A stretch of DNA of 64,000 nucleotides from Massilia sp. TS11 (GCF_022012445.1 NZ_JAKLTS010000003.1:186001-250000); one strand, 5' to 3'. Numbered from the stretch's first letter, positions 8,635-16,691 are shown. Notes: a model not told the origin generated them from the letters alone. Program-made: numbers and translations.

Positions 8635-9683
8635 GCGAGGCCTCCTTCGGCCAGAACGTGTTCGATCATGTCGCTCGCATAGCGGTCGCCGCTGCCCGCA
8701 GCCAGGGCGCGCAGGCGCTGCGGGTCAAGAAACGGCAGGCGGCACAGGGCTTGGGCTGCGCGGTAGCGCACCCACCATTGCGAATCCATTAACAGGGTCA
8801 GCAGCAGATTCAGGTCGGCCTCCTGGCCAACCTGGCCGAGGGCCTTGGCGGCCTGCACGCGCACATGCCAGTCCGGGTGGCGCGCCAGCGCGCGGATGCG
8901 CGGCAGCAGGGGCGGCGCGGCCGGCAGGCGCAGGGCCGCGCTCACCACATCGCTGCGTGGATGCGCGAGCAGCGGCGCGTGCACGCTGGCCGGCAGCTGC
9001 ACGCGCAGGCCGTCGGCGATGCGCAGGCAGCGCAGCAGTGCATCCTCCTGTTGGTTTTGCAGCTGCTCGGTGAAGACGTGGGTCGCATCCTGCCCAGCCT
9101 CCTGCAGGATGGCGACGACTTTGGCCAGCGGCCAGTCGGGCCGGCCGATGGCCAGATAGACGAGGGCGCGGGTGGCGCGCGCCGGGTCGATCTTCACCAT
9201 CGCCCAGGCGGCCACCAGTGAGCCGAGGGTATTGCGCCCGCGCGCCATCTCCAGCAGCCGCGGCCAGGCCGAGGCGGCCCGCAGATAGCCAAGCACCAGG
9301 CAGGCCACCAGCACGGTCGGGCGGTTGCCGCGCGCCAGAAAGCGCAGCGCCATCTGTTCTGCCCCGAGTTCCTGGGCGACCCGGTTCAGGCCTTCGCGCG
9401 CGCTGCCGCGCAGCGAGGCCTGCAGATGGACCCACAGGCGCAGAAAGGCCAGTTCGTCGCGCCGCGCCAGCGGCGGCAAAGGCGGCAGCGCGTCCTCGCT
9501 GGCAGCAATGGCCAGCAGCGGGCGCCAGACGGCGACCAGGCGCGCTGCGCGCCGTTCGGCGCGGCGCAGAGCGATCCGCATCAGCACGATCTGTCCGGCC
9601 AGAGCCAGGGTCAGGGCGAGCGCGCCCATCCCGGTCCAGAAGGCCAGGCGCAGATAGGGATCAGAAAGCGGTCCGAAGCCCAA
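8631..9683 (-). CDS. Membrane-anchored HEAT-repeat protein
   Basis: A 350-residue protein with one N-terminal membrane segment (~14-37) and then an all-helical region. The last ~120 residues contain clear HEAT-like units such as ARHPDWHVRVQAAKALGQVG and MDSQWWVRYRAAQALCRL. The soluble part would face the cytoplasm and offers a scaffold surface rather than catalysis. The start is a TTG at 9683, chosen because a later ATG would cut the membrane segment; this start overlaps the upstream YaiO-like gene by 23 bp. The gene overlaps the glycosyltransferase gene by 4 bp, so it is likely a partner of that enzyme. Function otherwise unknown. Confidence 0.7.
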   Translation of the reverse strand: MGFGPLSDPYLRLAFWTGMGALALTLALAGQIVLMRIALRRAERRAARLVAVWRPLLAIAASEDALPPLPPLARRDELAFLRLWVHLQASLRGSAREGLNRVAQELGAEQMALRFLARGNRPTVLVACLVLGYLRAASAWPRLLEMARGRNTLGSLVAAWAMVKIDPARATRALVYLAIGRPDWPLAKVVAILQEAGQDATHVFTEQLQNQQEDALLRCLRIADGLRVQLPASVHAPLLAHPRSDVVSAALRLPAAPPLLPRIRALARHPDWHVRVQAAKALGQVGQEADLNLLLTLLMDSQWWVRYRAAQALCRLPFLDPQRLRALAAGSGDRYASDMIEHVLAEGGLA

Positions 9684-10401
9684 GGCTGATGCTGGTGCGG
9701 TTGTACAGGTCGGGCTGGCGCGTGCGCGCCAGGCCGTATTGGAGGGTCCAGTGCGCGTCCAGGCTGTGGTGGCCGGTGACGGCCAGGGTGCGCGAACTGG
9801 TCAACAGCACGCGGCTGCCAAGCTGGCTCGCCTCCTGGCCGGCCGCCAGCGACAGGCTGACGGCGTCGGTGTCGCTGTAATACCAGTTCGAGCGCCATTC
9901 CGCGCTGTGCGCCGCGCTGCCATACGCGTGCGCACTGCGCAGCAGCAGGGCGTGGCTGAAGTCACCCGTGTAGCGCTCGGCGCCGAGCGTGAACTGGTTG
10001 ACGCGCACGTTGGCGTAGCCGCTGGTGCGCACCGCCGCTTGCAGCAGCCAGCCGTGGGCGGCTTCCCACAGCAGGCCGCCGCCCAGCATATCGCGCGCCA
10101 GCACGTGGTGGCTGCTGCTGTAGGCTGCTTCGCCGGTGAAGCTCAGCTCGGGCAGCACCTGCAAGCTGCCGTCGGCTGCCACGCGCTGGTCGCGCAGGCC
10201 AAAGCGCTCGGTCTGAGATAGTTCCAGACCGGCGTTCAGATGGCGCCCATTCACCCGGCGCAGGCTCAGGCTATGCTCGGTCCAGTCGCTGCCGCCATTC
10301 GACAGCTGGTCGCGCGTGCTGGACAGGGCTGCCTGCCACTGGCCCTCGGCTTGGGCGCCGCCGCACGCGGCCAGCAGCAGGAGCAGGGCGCGCGCCTTCA
10401 T
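9661..10401 (-). CDS. YaiO-family outer-membrane beta-barrel protein
   Basis: A 246-residue protein with an N-terminal signal peptide (about residues 1-18, cleaved near AQA-EG) and then alternating polar/hydrophobic strands ending in phenylalanine (SISLGLRTAF), the usual last strand of outer-membrane barrels. The pattern of repeated Y/W-rich strands fits the YaiO family. In Escherichia coli yaiO lies next to yaiP, a family 2 glycosyltransferase, and here the same two families share an operon. A role in export or anchoring of a polysaccharide at the outer membrane is inferred from this pairing. The start overlaps the response regulator's stop by 4 bp. Confidence 0.75.
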   Translation of the reverse strand: MKARALLLLLAACGGAQAEGQWQAALSSTRDQLSNGGSDWTEHSLSLRRVNGRHLNAGLELSQTERFGLRDQRVAADGSLQVLPELSFTGEAAYSSSHHVLARDMLGGGLLWEAAHGWLLQAAVRTSGYANVRVNQFTLGAERYTGDFSHALLLRSAHAYGSAAHSAEWRSNWYYSDTDAVSLSLAAGQEASQLGSRVLLTSSRTLAVTGHHSLDAHWTLQYGLARTRQPDLYNRTSISLGLRTAF

Positions 10402-10793
10402 GCTGTGCTCCGCAGGTAGCGGCGCAGGCGCGCCAGCAGTTCGTTGGGCTGAAAGGGTTTGACCACATAGTCGTTGGCGCCGGCGTCGAGGGCGCGCACG
10501 ATGTCGGCCTCCATGCTTTTCGCCGTCAGCATCAGAATCGGCGCCGACTGCCAGCCATCGCTACGGGCGCGCATCGCGCGCACCAGCGCAAAGCCATCGT
10601 GAAAAGGCAGCATGACGTCGCTGAGGATCAGGTCCGGCACCGGCGCGCCCTGAGCGATGCGGGCCATGGCGGCGCGGCCATCGGTCGCCAGTTCCACCGT
10701 ATAGCCTTGGCGCTCCAGCATGAACTGGAGGACCTGGCTGATGTGCTCATCGTCTTCCACCAGGAAGATCCGGGCGGGCGTGGTGTCGGGCAT
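10398..10793 (-). CDS. Single-domain response regulator
   Basis: A 131-residue stand-alone receiver. IFLVEDDEHIS gives the acidic pocket, LILSDVMLPFHDG the phosphoacceptor aspartate, MLTAKS the conserved threonine and DYVVKPF the conserved lysine, so all active-site residues are present. It has no DNA-binding or enzymatic output, so it must act by protein contact. As first gene of the operon with the YaiO-like barrel, HEAT protein and glycosyltransferase, it is likely to control that polysaccharide system after translation. It is divergent from rlmI, with a 95-bp gap that should hold both promoters. The cognate kinase is not evident nearby. Confidence 0.88.
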   Translation of the reverse strand: MPDTTPARIFLVEDDEHISQVLQFMLERQGYTVELATDGRAAMARIAQGAPVPDLILSDVMLPFHDGFALVRAMRARSDGWQSAPILMLTAKSMEADIVRALDAGANDYVVKPFQPNELLARLRRYLRSTA

Positions 10794-10875
10794 GGCGTCT
10801 CGGAAAAGTGATTTGGCGCCAATCTTAACGGAATTTCTAAGCCTGTGAAGGCGGTGTTGTACGCAGGCCCCTTGT

Positions 10876-10881
10876 TATAAT
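10876..10881 (+). promoter_or_regulatory. Perfect -10 hexamer of rlmI, leaderless start
   Basis: A consensus TATAAT ends 7 nt before the rlmI ATG (10889), where transcription would be expected to start within a base or two of the start codon. No good -35 at 17 bp is seen, and no Shine-Dalgarno sequence fits between them. Confidence 0.5.
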
Positions 10882-10888
10882 CGCGGCC

Positions 10889-12088
10889 ATGTTGACCATT
10901 ACTCTGAAGCCCGGCAAGGAAAAGAGCCTGCTGCGGCGCCACCCCTGGGTGTTCCCCACCGCGATCGAGCGTGTCGATGGCAAGCGCGATGAATTGAATA
11001 AGCCTGGCGCCACCGCCGTGGTGAAGGCCGCCGATGGCCGCTTCCTCGCGCGCGCCGCCTTCAGCCCCGCCTCGCAGATCCGCGCCCGCGTCTGGACCTT
11101 CGACGAAAACGAACCGGTCGACCACGGCATGATCAAACGCCGCGTGCAGAAGGCGCTCGCCTACCGCCAGGCCGTGGTGCGCGACAGCGACGCAATCCGC
11201 CTGATTTTTGGCGAGGCCGATGGCTTCCCCGGTCTGGTGGTGGATTGGTACGGCGGCCCGTCCGGCCAGCTGGTATGCCAGTTCCAGTCGGCCGGTGTGG
11301 AAGCCTGGAAGCAGCCGATCGTGCAGGCCCTGATCGCCGCCACCGGCTGCCCCAACGTGTATGAGCGTTCCGACGCCGCCGTGCGCGAACGCGAAGGTCT
11401 GCCCCAGGTGACGGGCGTGCTGGCCGGCGCCGAGCCGGGCGACGAGACCCTGGTCACCGAGAACGGCGTGCGCTACGCGATCAATGTGAAGACCGGCCAC
11501 AAAACCGGCTTCTACGTCGACCAGCGCGACAACCGCAAGCTGGTGATGGACCACGCGGCCGGGCGCGACGTGCTCAACTGCTTCTGCTACACGGGCGGTT
11601 TTTCGCTGGCCGCGCTCAAGGGCGGCGCCGCGCATGTGACCTCGGTCGATTCGGCCGGCGAGGCGCTCGCCCTGGCCCAGCGCAACCAGGCGCTCAACGA
11701 CTTTGCGCCCGAACGCGCCGAGTGGTGGGACGACGATGTCTTCAAGCTGCTGCGCCACCTGCGCGACGAAGGGCGTACTTACGACATGATCATTCTCGAC
11801 CCGCCCAAATTTGCGGCCTCGCCGCAACAGGTCGAGCGCGCGGCCCGTGCGTACAAAGATATCAACCTGATCGGCTTGCAATTATTGCGGGAGAATGGTT
11901 TATTGTTCACCTACTCGTGCTCAGGGGCAATCTCGGCCGATCTGTTCCAGAAGATCATCGCCGGCGCGGCCAGTGACGCCAAGGTGGACGCGCGCATTCT
12001 CAAGCGCCTGTCGGCCGGGGCCGATCACCCGATGTGCACCAATTTCCCAGAGGGCGAGTATCTGAAAGGCCTGATGCTGATGCGCTGA
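10889..12088 (+). CDS. rlmI: Class I 23S rRNA (cytosine) methyltransferase RlmI
   Basis: A 399-residue enzyme of the RlmI/RlmK branch. Residues ~1-75 form a PUA-like RNA-binding domain (TLKPGKEKSLLRRHPWVFPTAIERV), then a connecting domain, then a Rossmann SAM-dependent methyltransferase domain with NCFCYTGGFSLAAL as the SAM loop and MIILDPPKFA as the catalytic motif IV. In E. coli RlmI makes m5C1962 in 23S rRNA; the same site is likely here but is inferred. The gene stands alone with its own promoter, and ends 7 bp before the receiver-PAS gene. The start codon sits directly after a -10 hexamer. Confidence 0.88.
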   Translation: MLTITLKPGKEKSLLRRHPWVFPTAIERVDGKRDELNKPGATAVVKAADGRFLARAAFSPASQIRARVWTFDENEPVDHGMIKRRVQKALAYRQAVVRDSDAIRLIFGEADGFPGLVVDWYGGPSGQLVCQFQSAGVEAWKQPIVQALIAATGCPNVYERSDAAVREREGLPQVTGVLAGAEPGDETLVTENGVRYAINVKTGHKTGFYVDQRDNRKLVMDHAAGRDVLNCFCYTGGFSLAALKGGAAHVTSVDSAGEALALAQRNQALNDFAPERAEWWDDDVFKLLRHLRDEGRTYDMIILDPPKFAASPQQVERAARAYKDINLIGLQLLRENGLLFTYSCSGAISADLFQKIIAGAASDAKVDARILKRLSAGADHPMCTNFPEGEYLKGLMLMR

Positions 12089-12095
12089 GGACAAG

Positions 12096-13739
12096 ATGTC
12101 ATCCACGATGGACCAAGACGAAAGCCTGCTCGAATTCGCGCCCGAAGAAGCGGCGCCTGTCGCCGATCCGGCCGATACGGCGCCGCCGTGGCGCGTGCTG
12201 ATCGTGGACGACAACGAAGACGTGCACACGGTCACCGTGATCGCCCTGCGCAATACCGTGTACCAGGGCCGCAAGATCGAATTCATCCACGCCTACAGCG
12301 CCCAGCAGGGGTCCTCGATCCTGCGCCATCAGGAAGACATTGCGCTGGTGCTGCTCGACGTGGTGATGGAAACCAGCGACGCCGGCCTGCGCCTGGCGCG
12401 CCACATCCGCGAAGACCTCGACAACCACGCCGTGCAGATCGTGCTGCGCACCGGCCAGCCGGGCGAAGCGCCCGAGCGCCACGTGATCGTCGACTACGAG
12501 ATCAACGACTACAAGTCCAAGAGCGAGCTTGGCGGCACGCAGCTGTTCACCGTCGTGGTGTCGGCCTTGCGCGCCTACGACAATCTGGTCAAGCAGCAGC
12601 AGAAGCACGATGCGCTGGCGGCCTCGCTGGCCAAGATCCACGACCTCGAGACCGCCATCAACGAGCACGCGCTGGTGGCGTTCACCGATCAGTATGGCTG
12701 CGTGATCCATGTGAACGACACCTTGTGCGAGGTGACCAAGTACACGCGTAGCGAGCTGATGGGGCGCGACCTGCGCCTGCTCAGTTCGGGCCAGCATCCG
12801 GACGCGTTCTGGAAGCATCTGTGGAGCACGGTCAGCGAAGGCCAGACCTGGCAGGGCGAGATCTGCAACCGCGCCAAGGATGGCAGCCTGTACTGGAGCG
12901 CCACCACCATCACCCCGTTCAAGCGCCCCGATGGCCGGCTGTACCAGTACATCTCGATCGGCACCGACATTACCGAGCGGCGCCGCGCCGAGCAGGTGCT
13001 GCGCGAAACCGAGGAGCGCTGGAAGTTCGCGCTCGAGGCCTCGGGCGACGGCGTGTGGGACGTGAATTTCGAGACCGGGCACGTGGTGTTTTCGCGCCGC
13101 TGGAAGACCATGAACGGCTATCCCGAGGATGCGCCCGATCTGGCCCTCGAAGGCTGGAAGAATCTGATCCACCCCGAGGACCGGCCCCAGGTCGAGGCCG
13201 ACATGCGCGCCTACCTGACCGGCAAGACCGCGACCTATGTGAGCGAGCACCGCACGCGCTGTGCCGACGGCAGCTGGAAATGGGTGCTCGACCGCGGCCT
13301 GATCGTGCGCCGCAACGCACTCGGCAAGCCCGAACGCATGGTCGGCACCCACACCGACATCAGCGAGCGCAAAGCGGCGCTGACGCGCATGCAGGGCGGG
13401 GCCGAGGAATTCCGCAGCATGGTCGACAGTGCGCCGTTCGCGATCTGCGTGCGCCATCTGAGCGAGACCAGCATCGTCTACGCCAACACCGCGTATGCGT
13501 ATCTGGCGGCGCAGACGGCCAGCATCAGCGTCGAGCGCGGGCCGCACGACAGCGAGCCCGGCGTGACCAGTCTGGACGCCTGGTTCGCCCAGCGCAGCGG
13601 CAAGGGCCCGAGCCTGCTGCATCTGCGCGAGACCGACGGCCATCTGCGCAATGTGGTGGCGTCCACCTATCCGCTGCAATTTGACGGCGTGCCCGCGCTG
13701 GTCGCCTGGTTCGTCGACGTCGCCCCACTTTCCGCCTAA
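12096..13739 (+). CDS. Receiver protein with multiple PAS domains and no output domain
   Basis: A 547-residue cytoplasmic signalling protein. Residues ~30-165 are a receiver of the type found in front of DUF3369 domains (VLIVDDNEDVH, YQGRKIEFIHAYSA, LVLLDVVMET, IVLRTGQPG, INDYKSK). Three PAS domains follow: ~190-300 (ending TDITERRRAEQ), ~300-425 (PAS_3 type, HTDISERKAA) and a more divergent one to the C-terminus. There is no histidine kinase, GGDEF, EAL, HD-GYP or DNA-binding domain, so the output must be protein contact. A close paralogue with a single PAS domain lies at 58221-59099. It starts 7 bp after rlmI, with GAGGAC ahead of the ATG. Confidence 0.82.
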   Translation: MSSTMDQDESLLEFAPEEAAPVADPADTAPPWRVLIVDDNEDVHTVTVIALRNTVYQGRKIEFIHAYSAQQGSSILRHQEDIALVLLDVVMETSDAGLRLARHIREDLDNHAVQIVLRTGQPGEAPERHVIVDYEINDYKSKSELGGTQLFTVVVSALRAYDNLVKQQQKHDALAASLAKIHDLETAINEHALVAFTDQYGCVIHVNDTLCEVTKYTRSELMGRDLRLLSSGQHPDAFWKHLWSTVSEGQTWQGEICNRAKDGSLYWSATTITPFKRPDGRLYQYISIGTDITERRRAEQVLRETEERWKFALEASGDGVWDVNFETGHVVFSRRWKTMNGYPEDAPDLALEGWKNLIHPEDRPQVEADMRAYLTGKTATYVSEHRTRCADGSWKWVLDRGLIVRRNALGKPERMVGTHTDISERKAALTRMQGGAEEFRSMVDSAPFAICVRHLSETSIVYANTAYAYLAAQTASISVERGPHDSEPGVTSLDAWFAQRSGKGPSLLHLRETDGHLRNVVASTYPLQFDGVPALVAWFVDVAPLSA

Positions 13740-13741
13740 AC

Positions 13742-13768
13742 AAATCGGGGTCAGACCCCATTTATCTG
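13742..13768. repeat. Left terminal inverted repeat of the RAYT cassette (REP-like)
   Basis: A 27-bp sequence containing the palindrome GGGGTCAGACCCC (13747-13759). It is an exact reverse complement of 14547-14573 on the far side of the transposase gene. The RAYT stop codon lies inside the palindrome (13751-13753). Confidence 0.85.
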
Positions 13769-14419
13769 GCGGGATACTTTTTGATGGGGCGGGCGGCCGC
13801 GCGGCGCGCTGGTTGTTTCCAATGGCAGATTGCGTTGCACGGCTTTGCGGAGCGCTTCGTCGGCATTGTGCGCCTGGGAGTCGAGGAAGAGTTCGCGATA
13901 GGCACGCCGGCGCGCATACACATCGGCGCCGAGGTCCAGCATGACCGGGTGGGGCGTCAGCCAGGGCTTGCCGGCGCCGTCGGCATTCGCGTGGTAGCTC
14001 GACCAGGGGAAGTCGCCCGGGTGCGCCACCAGGCCGGCGCGCACCGGATTGCTCTCGATATAGCGGTGGCAGGCGAGGACGTAGTGATCGTGTTCAGTCA
14101 CGCTGGCATGAAAGCGCCCCTCCCACAGGCTGCCCGTGCGCGTGTAGCGGCGGTTCACGTACTGGGCGTAGCGCTGGTTCAGATGCTTCATTAGCAAAGA
14201 GACGCCGCTTTCGCTGGCTTGCGTCACCAACAGATGGACGTGGTTATCCATCAGCACGTAGGCATGCACGGCGCACGCCAGCTGGCCACTGTAGCTGGCC
14301 AGGTAATCGAGATACATCCGCCGGTCCGCGTCCTGCAGAAAGCAGACCTGACGGTTATTGCCGCGCTGAACCACGTGCATGGTCAGGCCGGGGATGCAAA
14401 CACGGGGGCGGCGTGGCAT
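13751..14419 (-). mobile_element. REP-associated tyrosine transposase (RAYT) gene
   Basis: A 222-residue Y1/HUH transposase of the IS200-like RAYT family. YVLMDNHVHLLV holds the HUH metal motif, and HRYIESNPVRAGLV holds the catalytic tyrosine in the signature typical of RAYTs. Further family hallmarks are MPRRPRV at the start, VQRGNNRQVCF, and GSLWEGRFHAS. RAYTs process REP palindromes rather than move as classic insertion sequences. The ATG at 14419 is used; the open frame runs on upstream to 14617 but that part reads through repeats and is not conserved. The gene is bracketed by REP-like palindromes, two upstream and one that overlaps its stop codon. It appears intact. Confidence 0.9.
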
Positions 14420-14521
14420 GGAAGGCTCCAGTGAACTCAAGCAGACGCCATGCTGCGCGCCGTCCTGCTCACACAATACGATTTTGCGCAAAGCGCGAGC
14501 CACGTTTCCATCCAAACAAAT

Positions 14522-14534
14522 GGGGTCTGACCCC
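14522..14534. repeat. REP-like palindrome upstream of RAYT (inner copy)
   Basis: GGGGTCTGACCCC, followed by GATTTTT. Same core as the other copies; it is a direct repeat of the palindrome at 14556-14568, centred 34 bp away. Confidence 0.8.
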
Positions 14535-14546
14535 GATTTTTCCGCG

Positions 14547-14573
14547 CAGATAAATGGGGTCTGACCCCGATTT
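14547..14573. repeat. Right terminal inverted repeat of the RAYT cassette (REP-like)
   Basis: A 27-bp sequence around GGGGTCTGACCCC (14556-14568), the exact inverted copy of 13742-13768. Together the two repeats enclose the RAYT gene in an ~830-bp unit. Confidence 0.85.
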
Positions 14574-14587
14574 TTGTTGGGGGAAGT

Positions 14588-14601
14588 TTGATCTGGGTCA
14601 A
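14588..14601. promoter_or_regulatory. FNR-type box upstream of the first hemerythrin gene
   Basis: TTGAT-CTGG-GTCAA, 9 of 10 matches to the FNR consensus TTGAT-N4-ATCAA. It is centred about 70 bp before the hemerythrin ATG (14664). An fnr gene is present in the window at 36243. Confidence 0.65.
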
Positions 14602-14663
14602 ATTGGAAACATGACAAATCGCAAACTGGGGATTAGGCTGTAGGTGTTGTGGAGGAGGGGATC

Positions 14664-15107
14664 ATGAAGGCACCTCGCTGGTCAGCGCAGATGGAAACCG
14701 GGCAGGATGCGGTCGACGCGGGCCACCGCGCCATGCTTACTTGCCTTGCGGAATTGGAACGCGTGCCCGACAGTCTGCTCGCGCCCCAGCTTGAAAGCCT
14801 GTTGGCAGCCGCGTGTGCGACCTTCGACGCGGAGGAAGCCTTGATCGCCTCGCTGCACCTGCCTCATGCCGCTGAGCATGCGGCCCACCACGCGCGTCTG
14901 CTCGATACCCTGCGCCAGGCGATTCCGTTTGCGCGCTCGGGGGATATGGGCACGGCGCGTGAGCTGCTGGGCTTGCTGCCGGTCTGGTTCAATCACCATA
15001 TGATGACCATGGACGCGGCCTTGACCATGGCGGCGCGCTGGCTGCGCGCCAAGGCGCGCTTCGGTTCGGCGCCCGATGGTTTCATGGAAATGATGCAGGG
15101 CGCCTGA
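14664..15107 (+). CDS. Bacteriohemerythrin-like protein lacking one iron-ligand histidine
   Basis: A 147-residue four-helix hemerythrin-like protein. By comparison with bacteriohemerythrins the di-iron ligands fall at His21 (AGHRAML), Glu57 (FDAEEAL), His72 and His76 (EHAAHHARLL), His112 and Asp117 (NHHMMTMDAAL). The histidine normally found four residues before the bridging glutamate (the HFxxEE motif) is Thr53 here. The family binds oxygen reversibly at a di-iron centre; this site may be altered. The ATG at 14664 is preceded by a strong GGAGGAGGGG, so an in-frame GTG at 14649 is rejected. A likely FNR box at 14588-14601 suggests induction at low oxygen. A paralogue with the same change is at 27306-27716. 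Confidence 0.82.
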   Translation: MKAPRWSAQMETGQDAVDAGHRAMLTCLAELERVPDSLLAPQLESLLAAACATFDAEEALIASLHLPHAAEHAAHHARLLDTLRQAIPFARSGDMGTARELLGLLPVWFNHHMMTMDAALTMAARWLRAKARFGSAPDGFMEMMQGA

Positions 15108-15170
15108 AACCCTTGGCCGCGCGGCCCGCGTGCCGCTATCATGGCGCTTTGTCTTGCGCCAGGATTTTTC

Positions 15171-16664
15171 GTGAACACGCCTCCCATCGCCGGCCAGAGC
15201 ATCGAATGGCTGCTCATGTCGGCCACCGATCCGATGCTGATCGTCGATCGCGCCGGCCATATCGAAATGGCCAATCCGGCCGTCGAACAGCTGTTTGGCT
15301 ATGCCCCGGGCGGCCTGCTCGGCCAGCCGATCGAGGCCTTGATCCCGCAACGCTTCGCCCACAGCCACGTGGGCCAGCGCGATGCCTATTTTGCGCGGCC
15401 GCGGTCGCGCTCGATGGGGGCGGGGCTGGAGCTGTCGGCGCGCCATCAGGATGGACGCGAGTTCCCGGTCGAGGTCAGCCTGTCGCCGCTGCGCACGCCG
15501 GACCAGCAGGTGATGGTGATGGCCACCATCCACGACATCAGCGCGCGCAAACAGGCGGAACTGGCCCTGCAGGAGAGCGAGGCGCGCATGCGCGCGATCT
15601 TCGAGACGGCCGTCGACGCCATCCTTACCATCGATGAGCATGGCATCCTCGAAAGCCTGAATCCGGCCGCCGAAGCCCTGTTCGGCTATGCGGAGGCTGA
15701 GCTGATCGGCAAGAATGTTTCGGTGCTGATGCCGGAGCCGCACCGCAGCCGCCACGATGGCTATCTGGCCCACTATCTGGGTACGGGCGAGAAGCGCATC
15801 ATCGGCATCGGGCGCGAAGTCGAGGGCCTGCGCAAGGATGGCTCGGTGTTTCCGATCGATCTGGCCGTGGCCGAAATGCAGATCGGCGGGCGGCGCATGT
15901 TCACCGGCCTGGTGCGCGACATCACGGCGCGCAAGCGCAATGAAGAGGAAATGAAGCGTCTGCTGCAGGAAATCAGCAGCGCCAATGAGGAATTGACCAA
16001 CTTCGCCTACGTCGTCTCGCACGACCTGAAGGCGCCGCTGCGCGGCATCGGCTCGCTGGCGGCCTGGCTGGCGGCCGACTACGCCGACAAATTCAACGAG
16101 GAAGGCAAGGAGCACATGCGCCTGCTGATCAACCGGGTCCACCGGATGAGCGGGCTGATCGATGGCATCCTGCAGTATTCGCGCGTGGGCCGGGTCAAGG
16201 AGGCGATGGTGCCGGTCGACCTGAACAAGCTGCTGGCCGATACGGTCGACCTGCTGGCGCCGCCGCCGCACATCACGGTGTCGGTGGCGCCGGGCTTGCC
16301 GACCCTGGTGCTGGAGCCGACCCGCATCGAGCAGGTGTTCCATAACCTGATCTCGAACGCCATCAAATATATGGACAAGGACGCCGGCCGCATCGAGGTC
16401 CTGTGCGAGGACGGCGGCGCCGACTGGAAGTTCTGCGTGGCCGACAATGGCCCGGGCATCGAGGCGCGCCATTTCGAGCGCATCTTCCAGCTGTTCCAGA
16501 CCCTGGCCCCGCGCGATCGGGTGGAAAGCACGGGGGTCGGCCTGGCCCTGGTGAAGAAGATCGTCGAGATGTACCGCGGCCGGGTCTGGGTGGAATCGCG
16601 CGTGGGGGAAGGCGCGCGCTTTTGGTTTACACTACCGAAGGCTGCCGCTCGCGGCGCTCGCTAA
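15171..16664 (+). CDS. Soluble PAS-PAS histidine kinase (phytochrome-kinase type)
   Basis: A 497-residue cytoplasmic kinase with two PAS domains (~10-125, ending TIHDISARKQAE; ~130-255, ending LVRDITARKRNE), a short coiled coil, and a kinase core whose H box reads SYVVSHDLKAPLRGI, the form found in bacteriophytochrome-like kinases. HATPase motifs are NLISNAIKY, DNGPGIEARHF and STGVGLALVKKI. The second PAS resembles FixL-type sensor PAS domains (AILTIDEHGILESLNPAAEALFGY), but heme binding cannot be read from sequence. GTG at 15171 follows AGGA with a 6-nt spacer; an upstream ATG (15141) has no ribosome site. The next gene, an Rcp1-like receiver, is the expected partner. Confidence 0.88.
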   Translation: MNTPPIAGQSIEWLLMSATDPMLIVDRAGHIEMANPAVEQLFGYAPGGLLGQPIEALIPQRFAHSHVGQRDAYFARPRSRSMGAGLELSARHQDGREFPVEVSLSPLRTPDQQVMVMATIHDISARKQAELALQESEARMRAIFETAVDAILTIDEHGILESLNPAAEALFGYAEAELIGKNVSVLMPEPHRSRHDGYLAHYLGTGEKRIIGIGREVEGLRKDGSVFPIDLAVAEMQIGGRRMFTGLVRDITARKRNEEEMKRLLQEISSANEELTNFAYVVSHDLKAPLRGIGSLAAWLAADYADKFNEEGKEHMRLLINRVHRMSGLIDGILQYSRVGRVKEAMVPVDLNKLLADTVDLLAPPPHITVSVAPGLPTLVLEPTRIEQVFHNLISNAIKYMDKDAGRIEVLCEDGGADWKFCVADNGPGIEARHFERIFQLFQTLAPRDRVESTGVGLALVKKIVEMYRGRVWVESRVGEGARFWFTLPKAAARGAR

Positions 16665-16691
16665 GGCAGCCTATCTTTACAGGAAGGAAGC

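Noticed and set aside
14420..14617. An N-terminal extension of the RAYT protein
   Set aside because: The added 66 residues read through the REP-like repeats and upstream spacer; RAYT proteins begin at the MPRRPRV ATG at 14419.
14649..14663. GTG start for the first hemerythrin
   Set aside because: The GTG overlaps the strong GGAGGAGGGG ribosome site that serves the ATG at 14664.
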